Shown one piece after another: positions 33,453 to 44,448 of a DNA stretch of 60,448 nt (its first letter is position 1; each line of letters starts with the position of its first letter). Below the pieces are notes generated by a model. It was not told where the DNA came from. It ran no database searches and was given only the letters and a program-made list of their open reading frames with translations. Position numbers and translations under genes: made by a program. The stretch comes from Conoideocrella luteorostrata (Eukaryota > Ascomycota > Sordariomycetes > Hypocreales > Clavicipitaceae), in contig JASWJB010000272.1 in NCBI GenBank assembly GCA_032433595.1, forward strand, positions 1 to 60,448, given 5' to 3'.

Positions 33453-33717
33453 ATGCGTGTTGCTCTCATCACACTTTTGTCCGCTGCGTTGGCGGCTATG
33501 GCTGCGCCGTCTCAGCCACATGACCCTACCCTACAACGTCGTTACGCTTGCCAGCCAGAGAACGATAACTGCCCTCGACAATGCGCCGCCGGAAGCTTGT
33601 ATATTAACTGTGGTGCTTCTCGTGTAAGTGCCCAAGACCAAAAATGAAATAGATCTAGCAGCTACTGATCTCTTGCAGTGTGCAGGCTATGTTTGCCAGT
33701 GTAACTGTCATTACTAG
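33453..33717 (+). CDS. Small secreted peptide with eight cysteines
   Basis: Exons 33453-33623 and 33679-33717 (55-base intron GTAAGT...TGCAG) give 69 residues. A signal peptide covers about 1-18 (MRVALITLLSAALAAMAA). A short propeptide ends in the dibasic pair QRR, and the likely mature peptide of about 39 residues starts YACQPENDNCPRQC. It carries eight cysteines; the last four (CAGYVCQCNCHY) sit in the second exon, with the spacing C-x4-C-x-C-x-C. Without the intron the frame would end after only four cysteines. The pattern fits a tightly cross-linked secreted peptide such as a defensin-like or effector-type protein. No family is recognised and activity is unknown. Confidence 0.8.
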
Positions 33718-34828
33718 CTGCCTGGTGTGTAACGAGGTGTGTCACGAGGTGTCTCGCGAGGGTTTGAGTCAAACCGGCTACGTTGACGACGTTCTCCGGG
33801 CAATAAAATAAACAAATAAATAAATCATGGGCACAGACGCATCGGAATAAATCCAGTGAACCGAGCTGAGTGCTTGGATCTGTGACGGTACTATGCTGTA
33901 CGATAAACTCTAGCAGTCACAAAAAATTGACGTGATAGATGAAGCCCATGGTAATGGTGCAACACACTCACTGACCATGTTAGTATCGTCAATTTTGCCA
34001 TAAACTTGTATCGCCATAGGCATGATACCCTTGGGAATGGTACTCTCTCTAAAGTATACATTGTCCGATAGAATATGGCTCTGAGACCGACTTTCACGTC
34101 ATGGCCATTGCTTAATAGTCTACCCGCCAGCTCACACACTTGGACGACCGACCTGGCAGCTAGTTAGTCGCAGGGCAGATTCGTAGGCGTCCCGTCGGGG
34201 TTGCCTGCGAATGGATAGTGCTGTTATGCCTAGGCGGGAACGGGCCGTTAGCCTCGTGTGGTGTGGACATGCCACGCAGGCAACTGTATTGGCGAAACAT
34301 CAGGGGGCATTTGTGAGACAGTGAGACAATCTCGACGGGCGACCAGCTGCCTATGACGAACTGTTGGCGACCTGCCACTTGAAATAGTACGTGTATCGGG
34401 TCTTGTAGTCTGCGGATGGTAGCCCCTAGTCTTTATAGTACTATGTAGTACAGAGATATGAAGTCCCATCCAACGTTCCTTCGCTACAAGAACAAGACAG
34501 CGCTGAGCCGCGGGAATGTTTTGTGACGGTGAGCGAGGAGGGGTACACTGCAAAGTGAGGCTGAAAATGGCATCCACTATGCACTTTGCCGCTGGCCAGA
34601 ACTTGTAAAACCAATAAATCGTCAGCCCCAAACACAGCCTCCCACGGGTTGCAGCCTGAAAGCTTCTCAACCAGGCTTATTGGCTCGACAGCCACCGGCA
34701 TCGCATGGTTGTACATAAATGTCTTTCCGAGCCCTTCGGCTTCGCCAGCGAACGACAATTTGCAAAATTATCAACCGACTTTGCTGCGACCAGACACGAC
34801 AGTTCTTACATTGGTGAAGTGGCAGGTC
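33718..34828. other. 1.1-kb gene-free stretch
   Basis: No supported gene. The frame upstream of 34829 stays open from 34586 only if TTG is accepted as start, so it is treated as 5' leader. Minus-strand frames at 34248-34670 and 34441-34758 are weak. Confidence 0.5.
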
Positions 34829-35629
34829 ATGCCTGCAGTTCAGGTTGTCGAAGGCTTCAGCCTCACCAACCGATGGCTCCTCTACACCAGCTTCATGCTG
34901 GCGCCCGCGCAGTTCATCTCGGGCATCGGCAGCAACTGCCCAAGCAACATTGGCTTCCTCGCTTACAACTGGTACACGCAGATCCAATGGTACAAAGCAG
35001 TCAAGAATGAAGAGCTGCATGCGCTTTCGCTGCTGCCAGTTCATTTTAATCTCATCTACGTGATCACGTATCTTGGCGGCATCACCAGCGGCAACCTCCT
35101 CACCGCGATCATTCTCGGCTTGGGCACCGCGGGTGTCATCATTCTGAACACCGTTTCTGCATGGATCAGCTGGGCGACAAACCAGCCGGAAGGATACGAC
35201 GTGTACCAGTTCTTCTTCTTTGGCTGGCGGACGTTGACGCCTGCGTGGCACAAATTCATTCTGGTCTGGCAGATTGGCGACTCGATGTTCGCGTTTGCAA
35301 GCATCATTACGGCCATTGTCACGGCCGTTCGATTTGTATATATCGACGAGGACGACGACTCGTCTAGGCTGGTTCCCTGGGGGCCCAAGTCCAAAAACGA
35401 GATTGCTCTTTGGAAGTATCCTGCCATCTTGGTTGGTGCGGCGGTCATTATGTTTGGCGGCTGGCCGGTTGTGCTGTGGACGGAGCTAATTGTCCAGCGG
35501 AATCAGATCGAGTCGGATACTGACATGACTGCGGTGTATTTATTTATCGCGCAAGTCGTTGCCTTGATTATGCCCAGCTGCAGCAGCGTCTGGACAGCGC
35601 TTACCTGCGGGTGGCGGCGTCGAGCGTGA
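34829..35629 (+). CDS. Polytopic membrane protein, unknown family
   Basis: A single exon of 266 residues from the first in-frame ATG (34829). About six hydrophobic segments are visible: LLYTSFMLAPAQFISGIG, LPVHFNLIYVITYLGGI, LLTAIILGLGTAGVIILNTV, SMFAFASIITAIVTAVRFVY, YPAILVGAAVIMFGGWPVVL and AVYLFIAQVVALIMPSC. An acidic loop (IDEDDDSSR) lies between the fourth and fifth, and a basic tail (CGWRRRA) closes the protein. No transporter or enzyme motif is recognised. Similar integral membrane proteins of unknown function are common in filamentous ascomycetes. An upstream exon cannot be excluded. Confidence 0.65.
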   Translation: MPAVQVVEGFSLTNRWLLYTSFMLAPAQFISGIGSNCPSNIGFLAYNWYTQIQWYKAVKNEELHALSLLPVHFNLIYVITYLGGITSGNLLTAIILGLGTAGVIILNTVSAWISWATNQPEGYDVYQFFFFGWRTLTPAWHKFILVWQIGDSMFAFASIITAIVTAVRFVYIDEDDDSSRLVPWGPKSKNEIALWKYPAILVGAAVIMFGGWPVVLWTELIVQRNQIESDTDMTAVYLFIAQVVALIMPSCSSVWTALTCGWRRRA

Positions 35630-36743
35630 ATAACATGTTCATTTGTGGCATAGCATGATGAGATGCGCTGGGTTTACTTTCTTTTGGTTTTGTGTTTGTT
35701 ACGATGTCTGATAACTAGGCTACTGGATCCAGCCGCGAAGTTGGATAAAGTCGCGATCTGTGCTTGCTCTTGAAGACCCCACCACGTTTCTTGTTGCTTG
35801 CTTATCACGGATGGGATGCCGGAACATTGTCAGACAACGACGGCTTCCCCGAGAGTCTCGTCTCTGCAAATCAGCAGCTAGTCGGCCCCCCTTCCTTAGT
35901 GTCGCGGTGCCACTACCCAGTTTCAATAGCCGTGATGGCAGACGAAAGTGCAGATTAAAGGATCCCTATATTAGTTTGTGCTTGGTTCCGTGTCCCTATA
36001 TCAGGCGCATCTACGGAGTACTCCGAACCGACCTATCGATCAACGCATAATGGCCCTGTGCAGCGTCCATGTGCCCGCAGGTGGACCGACAAGTCAAGAC
36101 AAGTGCCGCTAGTTTTTGGCGTCGTCGCTCGGACCGACAGCGACGAACGACAGTGATATTTTGATGACGATGCGGTATCAGAAGGACTTTTTTGGTTTTA
36201 TTTTTTTTTATTTTGGAGCTGTGACTCAAACTCCGAGATTTAAAAAGTGTTGTTGATATTGTCATGGATACCCACGTGTTATTGAGGATGGAGGTCTTGA
36301 CAATTATGACAGGGCTGTTATTCTGCTGGCCTGGATATTATTAGGATCCCATCGTCGTGCAGGGATACATTGACGTCAATGTTTGCGGACAGTAATGGAT
36401 TGAACCATACAAGGCACCTTATCGACCGGAGAAAGGAGCACTTTGAACTACATAGGCACGCGAAGAGGCATCGCATACTACGTCATACTTTGGAGTTGTG
36501 ATCACAGGACATAGCAGCACGATGACATGCATTTTGGCTTACTTTTGCAGTGTCACATCCAGTCCAGCAGTGTCAATTGAGACCTTGTGGGCATGGCATG
36601 TCATCAGATGTAGGTATATTCATAGAAGCCAATGTACATACGTCCCTCTATGATCGTGGGTTGCATAACTACCAATTGCCGACACAATGGAATGGCGTAA
36701 AGTTGAAGCCGAGTATATACATGAATGGCGTAGTGGCTCCAGT
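35630..36743. other. 1.1-kb gene-free stretch
   Basis: Between the convergent 3' ends of the membrane protein and RNase T2 genes. It holds a TACGGAGTA copy (36012-36020) and a T/A-rich tract near 36190-36215. No gene. Confidence 0.55.
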
Positions 36744-37605
36744 CTAGTCGTCGCCATCACCTCCGTCGCCTCCAGACTTGGGTTTGTACTGAACCTGCGA
36801 CGGGCACTTCCCCTTGGTGCCATCAGGCTCGGCAGCCACAAACTGGCCAGTCTGCAGCGATCCCTTCACGTTATAATGATACCAAACCTCATTGAAGGCC
36901 TTGCCCTTGCAACTCAGGGTGACCTTGGCGCCATGCTTCTCTGACAGCACGCTCTGTATCTGGCTGAGGCTGTAAGTCTTGCTGGTGGACGGCTTGATGC
37001 CAGCATCCGCAAGCCACTGGTAAGTGGGCAGCGTCTTGAACAGTTCAACCGTCTTCTTGAAAAAATCGACCGCCTCCTCCTTGTCTTTGTAGCCACCGTA
37101 GCACTTGGGGTCGAGGGAGCTGATGCAAGTGCCGTGCTTGCCCCATTCGTGCTGCCAGAAAGTCTCGTCGTCGCCCTTGTAGTCCTTCCAGAACTGCTTC
37201 ATGTAGTCCAGAGTGTCCGAGGCGCCGCCAGACGAGAGGATTCCCTCGATATCCGTATAAGCTCGGGATGAGTCACATTGGGCAGGATATGAGCCATCGC
37301 AGGCGTCTGGCCACAAGCCATGGATGGTCCATGAATCTACAACACCAGGGTTAGTGATATCATCATACACGATAGCTTCTCTGCTTCTCGAAATGGACAG
37401 GCGTACCTGAGGGGCCAGTGGCGGGCTGAGCATCCCAGAACTGGGTCTGAAGAAGCTGTCCGTAGGGAATGAAGCAGCACGTGTTTTCCACAGTGGTTTC
37501 GTTGTGGCAGGACAACGGAAGATCGGCAGGGCAGCTCTGCGGTCCAGCGACAACACAGGTGGCGAGGGCTACGAGGGGCGCGAGGTTACGAATGAGAGCC
37601 GTCAT
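36744..37605 (-). CDS. Secreted ribonuclease T2
   Basis: Exons 37605-37407 and 37336-36744 (70-base intron) give 263 residues. A signal peptide covers about 1-20. CCFIPYGQLLQTQFWDAQPA leads into the first active-site block, SWTIHGLWPDAC with H72. The second block is FWQHEWGKHGTC with E130 and H134, and cysteines are placed as in fungal RNase T2. The reaction is endonucleolytic cleavage of RNA via a 2',3'-cyclic phosphate, outside the cell or in the vacuole. The C-terminus ends with a short Gly/Asp tail (GGDGGDGDD) not needed for the fold. The intron falls just before the first catalytic block, so an unspliced message would lose the enzyme. Confidence 0.94.
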
Positions 37606-39485
37606 GATGGGAGAGAGTAATGGTATGGGATTTGCTGCTCTGGAATCGAAATAATCATTCCGCGGGCAGCAATTCCAGATATATATACTCCGTACTCCGC
37701 ATACCTCTCCTCGATGCTGGCCATCGTGATGAATAAAAATAAAAAAGCCGTTAACCAGCACGAGCCATACGCTAGATCCTCTCAGACCACGATCGGTGGG
37801 CGAATGACCCGAGAGTTTCGCATTTTACCACGTATTGCCAACACCATTGGTCGGGCGAGTAGACTCATCCGGTAGGTGCCAATTGCCCTCGTAAGACGAT
37901 CGGTGATTGTCACGGCCTAGCGTCGTCCTGTAGTAGGGCGAGCGACACAGAACTCGGTAAAACGATCCAGACCTCCTGAAAGGGTGCTCAGGGTCCGAGA
38001 AGGAACACAGACGATCGCCGGACGTCCGGGGAGTCCCCTGATGGCAGATAAAGGCAGGCGATCATGGCTTGTCTGGCCGTCCAGTGACAGGCCAAGCAGC
38101 TTCATTGACAAAGGTGCCCCAGCTGCCCCAACGCCCTGAAATTTGGAGAGCTGAACCAATGGCAGCTTGTATGCGCCAAGCGAGGCAGCCATGACCAGCG
38201 ATCGGCGGTAGATTTCAGCGGCCTCCGCCCCTGAAAAAGGGAAGTGAGAGTTCCTTGCTTACTCTCTCCTGCCCCGCATTTGACGCGGATTTGGCTATCT
38301 TACTTGCTTATCTACAGTATGCCGTAGTAGCAGGAGCGACAACGATGCGACACCAATGCGACTGCAGAAAAGGCTTGTTGGAAAATGTGACCATATTTTA
38401 GCGTGCATGACCTTGCTCTTGCCAGCAATGGGCCCCCCAGACCATCTTGGGCTAACAAAAGCTTGACTGAACGAAAGAAATATGCGATATGCCGCCTGAG
38501 CTTTGAGAGGTTAAACTTCGACTGACGACGCCCTCAGCCGCGGCTGCTACCGAACGGGAAGGTACGAGATATCGGTTACTCGGCACTCACCAGCTCAGAG
38601 GGCTTCACTTCGGTCGATCATGAGTTAGTTCCATGTCACAACACCTAACATGAGTAACTGGTACGAAGCGGGAACAAGGTCGCATTTATGGCCACACCGA
38701 TGACGCTCGTGGTGAATGAAAGTGTCAATGAGATATCTGCCCGATGACTTGCTTGATAAGCGCTGTGCTCTACACCCCATGATCGTATAAAATAAAGTGT
38801 ATGCTACATAATGGCTCGTTCTGCCCAACTTGCACAAATGGGGAGATTATGGCAGAATCTTCTTTCTTTTCCTTCTTTCTCTTTAAACTTCATTCTACAC
38901 GTATTCTTCTTCAACACGTTCATATAAAAGAGAAAGAGCTTCGCGGCTTGCCATATGAGCAACGTGAGCAACTGTCAGAGAGTTTTCGTATCACCGTTGA
39001 TGACGGTATAATGTAGCCACTTTCTTGAATCATTCTCCATGAATCGTACGTACCTCGAAACAAAGCATTTCCTGCTCGCAAAACATGTGCATCGTCACTT
39101 AATAATAGAACATGGCCGCCGCTGCAACGCTTCCGCCCGCCAGCGACGGAGATTTGGTTATGCAATGTTATCGGCACAACCACATAGCATCCACCCCTCG
39201 TACACTATTTTCATGCGTACGTGCATGATGAGAGGGGATCATAGTGGCCGCATGATGTGTGAATAGAGTAGATGCCTAGATAAAAGGCTGTATCAGGTTA
39301 GGCTTTACCCAGACCAATATATTGAAGCAGCAATGTCCCGCCTGAACTGCCACTGAGTGCGTGCGCCAATCCCAGCCTCACCGATATTCGATTCCTCGCC
39401 TGCTACAGCCCTTCTTATATACGCCGCGACGAGCCGTTCCCATACTCGTTAACAGATGAAACTGATAGGATGCGACGTTATCAAC
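37606..39485. other. 1.9-kb gene-free stretch
   Basis: The first 100 bases are the RNase T2 promoter. Frames at 37917-38192 and 38920-39183 are not convincing. No repeats or RNA genes are seen in the remainder. Confidence 0.5.
37679..37688 (-). promoter_or_regulatory. TATA-like element of RNase T2 gene
   Basis: TATATATA-type run about 75-80 bases upstream of the ATG at 37605, directly abutting a TACTCCGTA motif (37686-37694). Confidence 0.45.
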
Positions 39486-39942
39486 CTAGCCAAATCTGCA
39501 GAATGGGCAGGCGTATCCATGGTCATCAAGAGCAATAATTTGAAGGCACTGGGCACATCTCCACTTCCGTCCGCTGCGTCTGCCATGCTCGCTCGTCGTC
39601 TGTGAACTCTTTGGCGCTTTCACGTTCATCGACTCTACAATATCGGCGCTATTCTGAATGTTCTCAAGGAAGACTTCGAGTTGATGAAATGGATCGACTG
39701 CCAGCACGTTCGAGGAAGCGGATGGTTTGTCGTCGGATGGTCTGTCGTCGGGTGATATGTCGTCGGGTGGTCTGTCGTCGGATGGATTATCATCAGACGG
39801 CAAGTGCGCTGCTTTGAAATGCTCTTCAAGGCCGGTGCTTTGGCGAAACCCTCCTGCGTGGCATCCTGTCCACAGACAATATATCAACCCATTTTTGCTA
39901 GAGAGCCGTATCAATAAACCTCCGATGATCGGACCGCGAGAT
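39486..39942 (-). CDS. Zinc-finger-like ORF, probably partial
   Basis: An open frame without an N-terminal ATG; the first in-frame ATG is late, within the last third. It starts after an in-frame TAA near 39943, so it is either a downstream exon or a decayed gene. It contains a C2H2-like finger (CLWTGCHAGGFRQSTGLEEH then FKAAH), five pentapeptide units of the PSDDR/PDDIS type coded by the 15-bp minisatellite, a helical middle (VDPFHQLEVFLENIQNSADI) and a terminal ribbon with two CxxC pairs (CAQC...CPFC). Two zinc sites suggest nucleic-acid or protein binding. No family is recognised. Confidence 0.4.
39725..39799. repeat. 15-bp minisatellite, five units
   Basis: Five 15-base units of the type GTCTGTCGTCGGGTG, imperfect at the right end. 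On the minus strand they encode acidic pentapeptides in frame inside the zinc-finger-like ORF, so unit gain or loss would keep the frame. Confidence 0.85.
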
Positions 39943-39948
39943 TAATGG

Positions 39949-40125
39949 GATCCTTACGATGACCTTGCTTCAGCAGACGTCGAACTGGATTGGCGCGAAG
40001 CGCTCTCCGATGAACCCGGCGCTGAGTTTTCTTGGGACGGCATGAGCAAGACGCTCCAAAAGAGGAGTGGCAAAAAGAATGAGCCAAAGCCTTCCGACTT
40101 CGAGGCTGCCTTGTGTCGAGGCTAA
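39949..40125 (+). pseudogene. Open coding-like fragment, no start
   Basis: 58 codons ending in TAA with strongly protein-like content (DPYDDLASADVELDWREALS, SWDGMSKTLQKRSGKKNEP, PSDFEAALCRG). It is preceded by a stop and has no initiating ATG. It may be the last piece of a decayed gene or a terminal exon whose upstream exons I cannot find. Family unknown. Confidence 0.3.
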
Positions 40126-40916
40126 GCTTGCGATACTTACCTGACCCTGATGCTTTCTTTGATGGCGATACGAAGGGAGTTAATGCTTCGACAGATAATC
40201 ACATCGAGTTTCTAGCCTTGACAGAAGTTTGAAATTAGGACGGAGGGTAAAAGTGTGCTCTGATATTTCGTGTCTAGTCGCTAACTAATTGTCTGGTGAC
40301 GCGAAGCTTAGTCATGGCGAATCGGTCGATCGCATCCACCGGGCAGGTTTGTTGCCGAACAAGACCCTGTTTGTATATTTTCGATCGGTAGAGGGGTTAG
40401 ATGAAAATTGAACACCATTTTCGCTTCGGAAGGGCATATTCCTGTTTTTTTCTTTTTCTTTTTTTTTTTCTTTAATTACCTCCGTAGGCAAGACTATTCA
40501 TTGTTGACTTGAGATGAGCTGCGGGATTGCCGGTCGTTCGATACTCTCTGCCTGGGCAGGAGTCTGGAAACAACATGAGCATGCGCACAACCAGTTCCTG
40601 TAGACCTATCTTGACGTGTTGACTGCCGGTGTATCGGTAACAATGTGTTACCCAACATAAGAGCTTTCCAAATCTCACTGTCTGACCGTGTCAGTATGTC
40701 ATGCTGTGCTGGCGGGCGCACATCATTGAGCAGCACCGCCATGTTGTGAGACGAGACATTGGAGCCCCTCTCCACTCGGCGCCCTGGTAGATAAATTTGT
40801 AATCGTACATTGTTGTCAGATAATTTACATGCTATGCTAAGCAATAAGTCTATGCATGGGTATTCTATGTCATAATTCGTGAGAAAGTCCGACCAAGGGA
40901 CCGCATCGAGTTCCAA
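40126..40916. other. Gene-free stretch
   Basis: 3' side of the Aim6-like gene. It has a T/C-rich tract at about 40442-40472. No gene supported. Confidence 0.5.
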
Positions 40917-42330
40917 TCACGCGCCTTCTTTGTCCTGCTTCCGCTTCGATTTCTTCGTTTTGCTCTTTGTGGACCGGTCGTACAAGTATGCAAACACGAG
41001 TGAAGCGACGAAAATGTAAGCAGATGAAACTCCTATCCACACAAGTTCCGCCTTGTAGGCCCTGTTCCACTCCAGCCTCGTGGCGCTCTCGATATCATCC
41101 GCGTTCAATAAGCCGACGCCTTCTGCGACAAGCTCCTGCCAAATATAATCGCGCTTGGAGATGGGCCAGCTGGGCGTGCCCCAGTACCGCGAGGTCAGGT
41201 TTTTGGCTTTGGCTGCCTGAAGCGCAGCACGTACCTTGGCGCGCTGACCAGCGCTAAAAGACGCGAGGACCGTGCCGACTTCGAGCTGGAAAGGAGCCGA
41301 TGCTGTGTAGAATTTGGCGACGGGTCGTCCGAGAAGTGAGTCTGCTTGACAGCCTGGCAGCGTGCCAAAATTGGAGTCGTCGGCAAGTGCGCCGAGTGGT
41401 GCGTCGAAAAAGGTGTCGGGATAGCGGGTTAATGCGTCGCATCCGACGCCTGTGATGTTGGACCTCCCAAGGTTACCGCTTCCAACGACGGTGATGGGCC
41501 CCTGCCTGAAGACCGGTTTTGAGGTTGAGTTGGATGTGCTGTTGTATTGCAAAGTTGATAAGTATCCTCGCTCGCGGAGAGGCTGGAGTTGCTTGTCCAC
41601 GAGTGGCCAGATCTCCGTTCCGTTGCCCTTGACGTCGATGAGGAGTACGAGCGTGGTTTCGGGCGACGTTGGGTAAATCCCACTAAGCCCCTCATCAGTG
41701 TTGGAATTGGCTGAATCGTTCGCTGAGTTCAGCTTGTCCAATATTTGTCTCATGGGGTTGATATACAGCGACTGCAGGGTTCGATTCTCGGACAACTTTG
41801 GCCGATGGTGACCAACTAGCAGGTCATTTTTATCGGGTGCCAGCCAAACATCTGCCTCGACGCTCATACACCCGGCTGCAAGTGCAGAGTACAGCGGGTG
41901 AGGCCGCCAGTAGTCGTTATGTGAGTGGACTGGCACAGGAATCACTGATCGTGAGTAGTCGCCTACATACAGCTCAGGCGTCGGCTTGTTTGTAGGAATC
42001 GGATTGATGGAAATGAAGTTGTGCGATTGGGCTGATCTCATAGCTTTGGGCTGAGCAACCCATGTAATGACTAGAATTACACCACTTGAGACCAACTTTG
42101 TTAGCAAAAGATGCCTCCCTTCGTCCTCGCAGTGTTGCTTCTGCGATGCGTTCTTACATGGTGATACCCGTTCCACTGCTAGCTATAAGCCATAGGAGCA
42201 AGGATCGGGCGCATAGAAACTCATATTTATTGCTTTCCGATTTCCGTCTCTCCAAGTGCCGGGCTGCAGTTTCATTGTTGAGTTCCTTTTCGCCCTCCAC
42301 GGCCTTTCCATCCGGACGTCCTGCCATCAT
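40917..42330 (-). CDS. Aim6-like phosphodiesterase-fold membrane protein
   Basis: Exons 42330-42158 and 42084-40917 (73-base intron, GTAAGA, branch TGCTAAC, acceptor TCAAG) give 446 residues. The start is the first ATG; the longer frame begins with TTG. A cytosolic head of about 40 residues is followed by a transmembrane segment assembled across the splice (SLLLWLIASSGTGIT + GVILVITWVA). The domain is the PLC-like barrel of the fungal Aim6 family: PVPVHSHNDYWRPHPLYSAL, CMSVEADVWL, LLVGHHRPKL, TLVLLIDVKGNG, SRYWGTPSWPISKRDYIW and VGLLNADD. The His and acidic residues resemble glycerophosphodiester phosphodiesterases. A second hydrophobic span near the C-terminus (IGVSSAYIFVASLVFAYLY) precedes a Lys-rich tail. 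The substrate and role are unknown; the yeast name comes from a mitochondrial-inheritance screen. Confidence 0.85.
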
Positions 42331-44448
42331 GTCCAAATTCTGCTTGGCGATCTCCAATCCTTGTTTGCGTCTTAGTGTTGGATATACATGACTTTGTCGG
42401 TTGCACCACGGCGTCGGCGTTTGTGCATTCGTCTCACGCTGATAAGGGCTTCTTCAAGAGAGGACCTGGGGGTTCAAGGCCTCATTAATAAGACAGCAGG
42501 GGCTCGGCAAACTGAATCTCGGAGGTGGCTGTCCTTCACATACATAGTAAATCGAGCTGCGACGGTTAGTCAGTCAGCCCGGCGCATTGATCATCCTCGA
42601 GCAACCCCGTAAACTATTTTTTTGTGTGTCTAAGCCCTGCAATGCGCATGGGCTGGAACATTGTGGACATGCCGTCAAAACATCACCGCTGTTCTCACTT
42701 TTTGGTGCCTGTGTTGCGCCACTCAGCATGTTGGTCTCGCCCACGGTCCATAGCGGCAATGCGGGTGAGAAGCGACCCCTTGATGGGCCACCTTGTCGTG
42801 ACGGCAGTCTCAATAAGATTTTATCGACGCTAATACCGTTACAGCAGAACCCCTGCGTGAGAGCCAAAAGTGCGCAGCCACAGGGCTTGCCGCTTTCCCG
42901 GCTGGCCGTCCGGACTCTCCCCGAACATTACAGGCACTTTGTGTCCGGCGAAGGCTGGGGATGGATTAGCCCAGCAAGCCATCCACCCCTAACGCGGTAG
43001 TCAGGGTGAAGTATTTGAACTTGGGCCCACCAACAGAGGCATCGAAGGTCCCGTGGCGCTAGATGTGTCTCTAGGGGGAGGGTAAGGGACTCGGCGGCAT
43101 TGGTGTGATTCCGCCACGAAACACTGTAAAAGTATTGAAATAAGTGTACTCCGAAGCCTTGCTCGGATCCCATCGCGGGGCAGAATGAGTCGGACAATAT
43201 TAGTAGAGGACAGATTTGTGTACGGAGTACAGCACCACAAAGACGTAATACCCAAAACCCATACCAAGGCATGACCCAAAGTCGTGTTTCGGATGCTACT
43301 TCAACCCTTCATGGTGTCATTCTCGCGTGGCCAGCTGTATTCCTGCTAGCCCGTCATGGCGAACTAGACAAATAAAAGAGACAGTCCTAACCAAGTAATT
43401 TGGCGCCGGCCAAACTTTTCAAGAGTCTTCTGCGTACGGAGTACTCCGTAGTAATACTGTATGCAGGTAGGCTGCGGAGACTGATTGAGGCTGAGGCACC
43501 TGGGCCGTCGTGGGCGATTGCAGCCATTCTGCTCCGTTCTGTAATACCCAAATATTGTACTCCCAGGCATCGTTTGTGTGCGATACCGCCGTGTATCGTT
43601 CTGACAGGCGACCAGGATGCCTGCCTTGGAAAGATGTCGCGTGCCTCGCGCATTCAACGACGCAGTCGACAGTCAGGCTGACAACGTGTTGCATAGCAGG
43701 ACCAACATCATGGTCAGGAGGTTGAATTTTTGTCTTGACGATTGGCACTTCGTCAGAGGCAGCACCGGCGTGCAGCTGAGACTCTGAGGTAATTGCGCTA
43801 CTGCTATGGGCGTTGTTTCCTCTGCTGGGTCTGGACCTGAGGATGTGGCTAGGGGATTGATTGGCTGTGGCACTAGATCTGGGCCTGCTCCATGCTCGTA
43901 GTGTAGCGTACTTCTGTGAATGAATTGTTCGAAAGCCCACTCGCCCACTGCTCAGCTCGCTCAGCCCACAGCAGAGGTTATGATCCCTGCCGTCCGGCTT
44001 TGCGCTATCGCACATTGCAATATTGAATGGAGACCTTGACACCGTGGCACCGTTCTTTGCGCTGCTTTCTTTTTCAACCCGGCACGCTGACTCTGCACAT
44101 TAGTTAACTAACTAATGTGTAACCTAGGTGCAGCACCCAGATGACATGATTGCCACCCCGCGCCGATCTTGAGCAGTCCCAAAAATACCAGATCTTCAGA
44201 GTAGCACCTGTCTCACATAAGCTGGGCTGATCCTTCCTCCCGCAGGTTACAATTTGAAGTCCACTGCTGTGAACAAGGAACTGCCATTTAGTCAAAGTGT
44301 TTCATTTTCCACCGGCACCTTCGGCTCTGATCTTCGGAAAACATGCTATTCAAAAACCTTTGCTTATTCTTTGTCAGATGACTAGCATTTGCCAACACTG
44401 TTGGTGGCGTCACTACACACGCGCATCCTCTTTCTACCGGTCGCTCTG
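42331..44448. other. 2.1-kb gene-free stretch with perfect palindrome
   Basis: No supported gene. The minus frame at 43419-44042 is 207 codons long but has no domain and lies opposite open plus-strand frames. It holds TACGGAGTA at 43221-43229 and a perfect 16-base palindrome of two copies at 43435-43450. Confidence 0.5.
43435..43450. repeat. 16-bp palindrome TACGGAGTACTCCGTA
   Basis: Two head-to-head copies of the dispersed 9-mer sharing the central GTAC form a perfect palindrome. Binding-site, hairpin or repeat-end interpretations are all open. Confidence 0.7.

Noticed and set aside
34586..34828. N-terminal extension of the membrane protein
   Set aside because: Requires a TTG start; the first ATG at 34829 gives a sensible membrane protein.
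39725..39799. Tandem array considered as a CRISPR
   Set aside because: Units are 15 bp, contiguous without spacers, coding in frame, and the genome is eukaryotic.
43419..44042. 207-codon minus-strand ORF
   Set aside because: No recognisable domain or signal peptide; open frames on the opposite strand; contains a motif palindrome, suggesting intergenic DNA.
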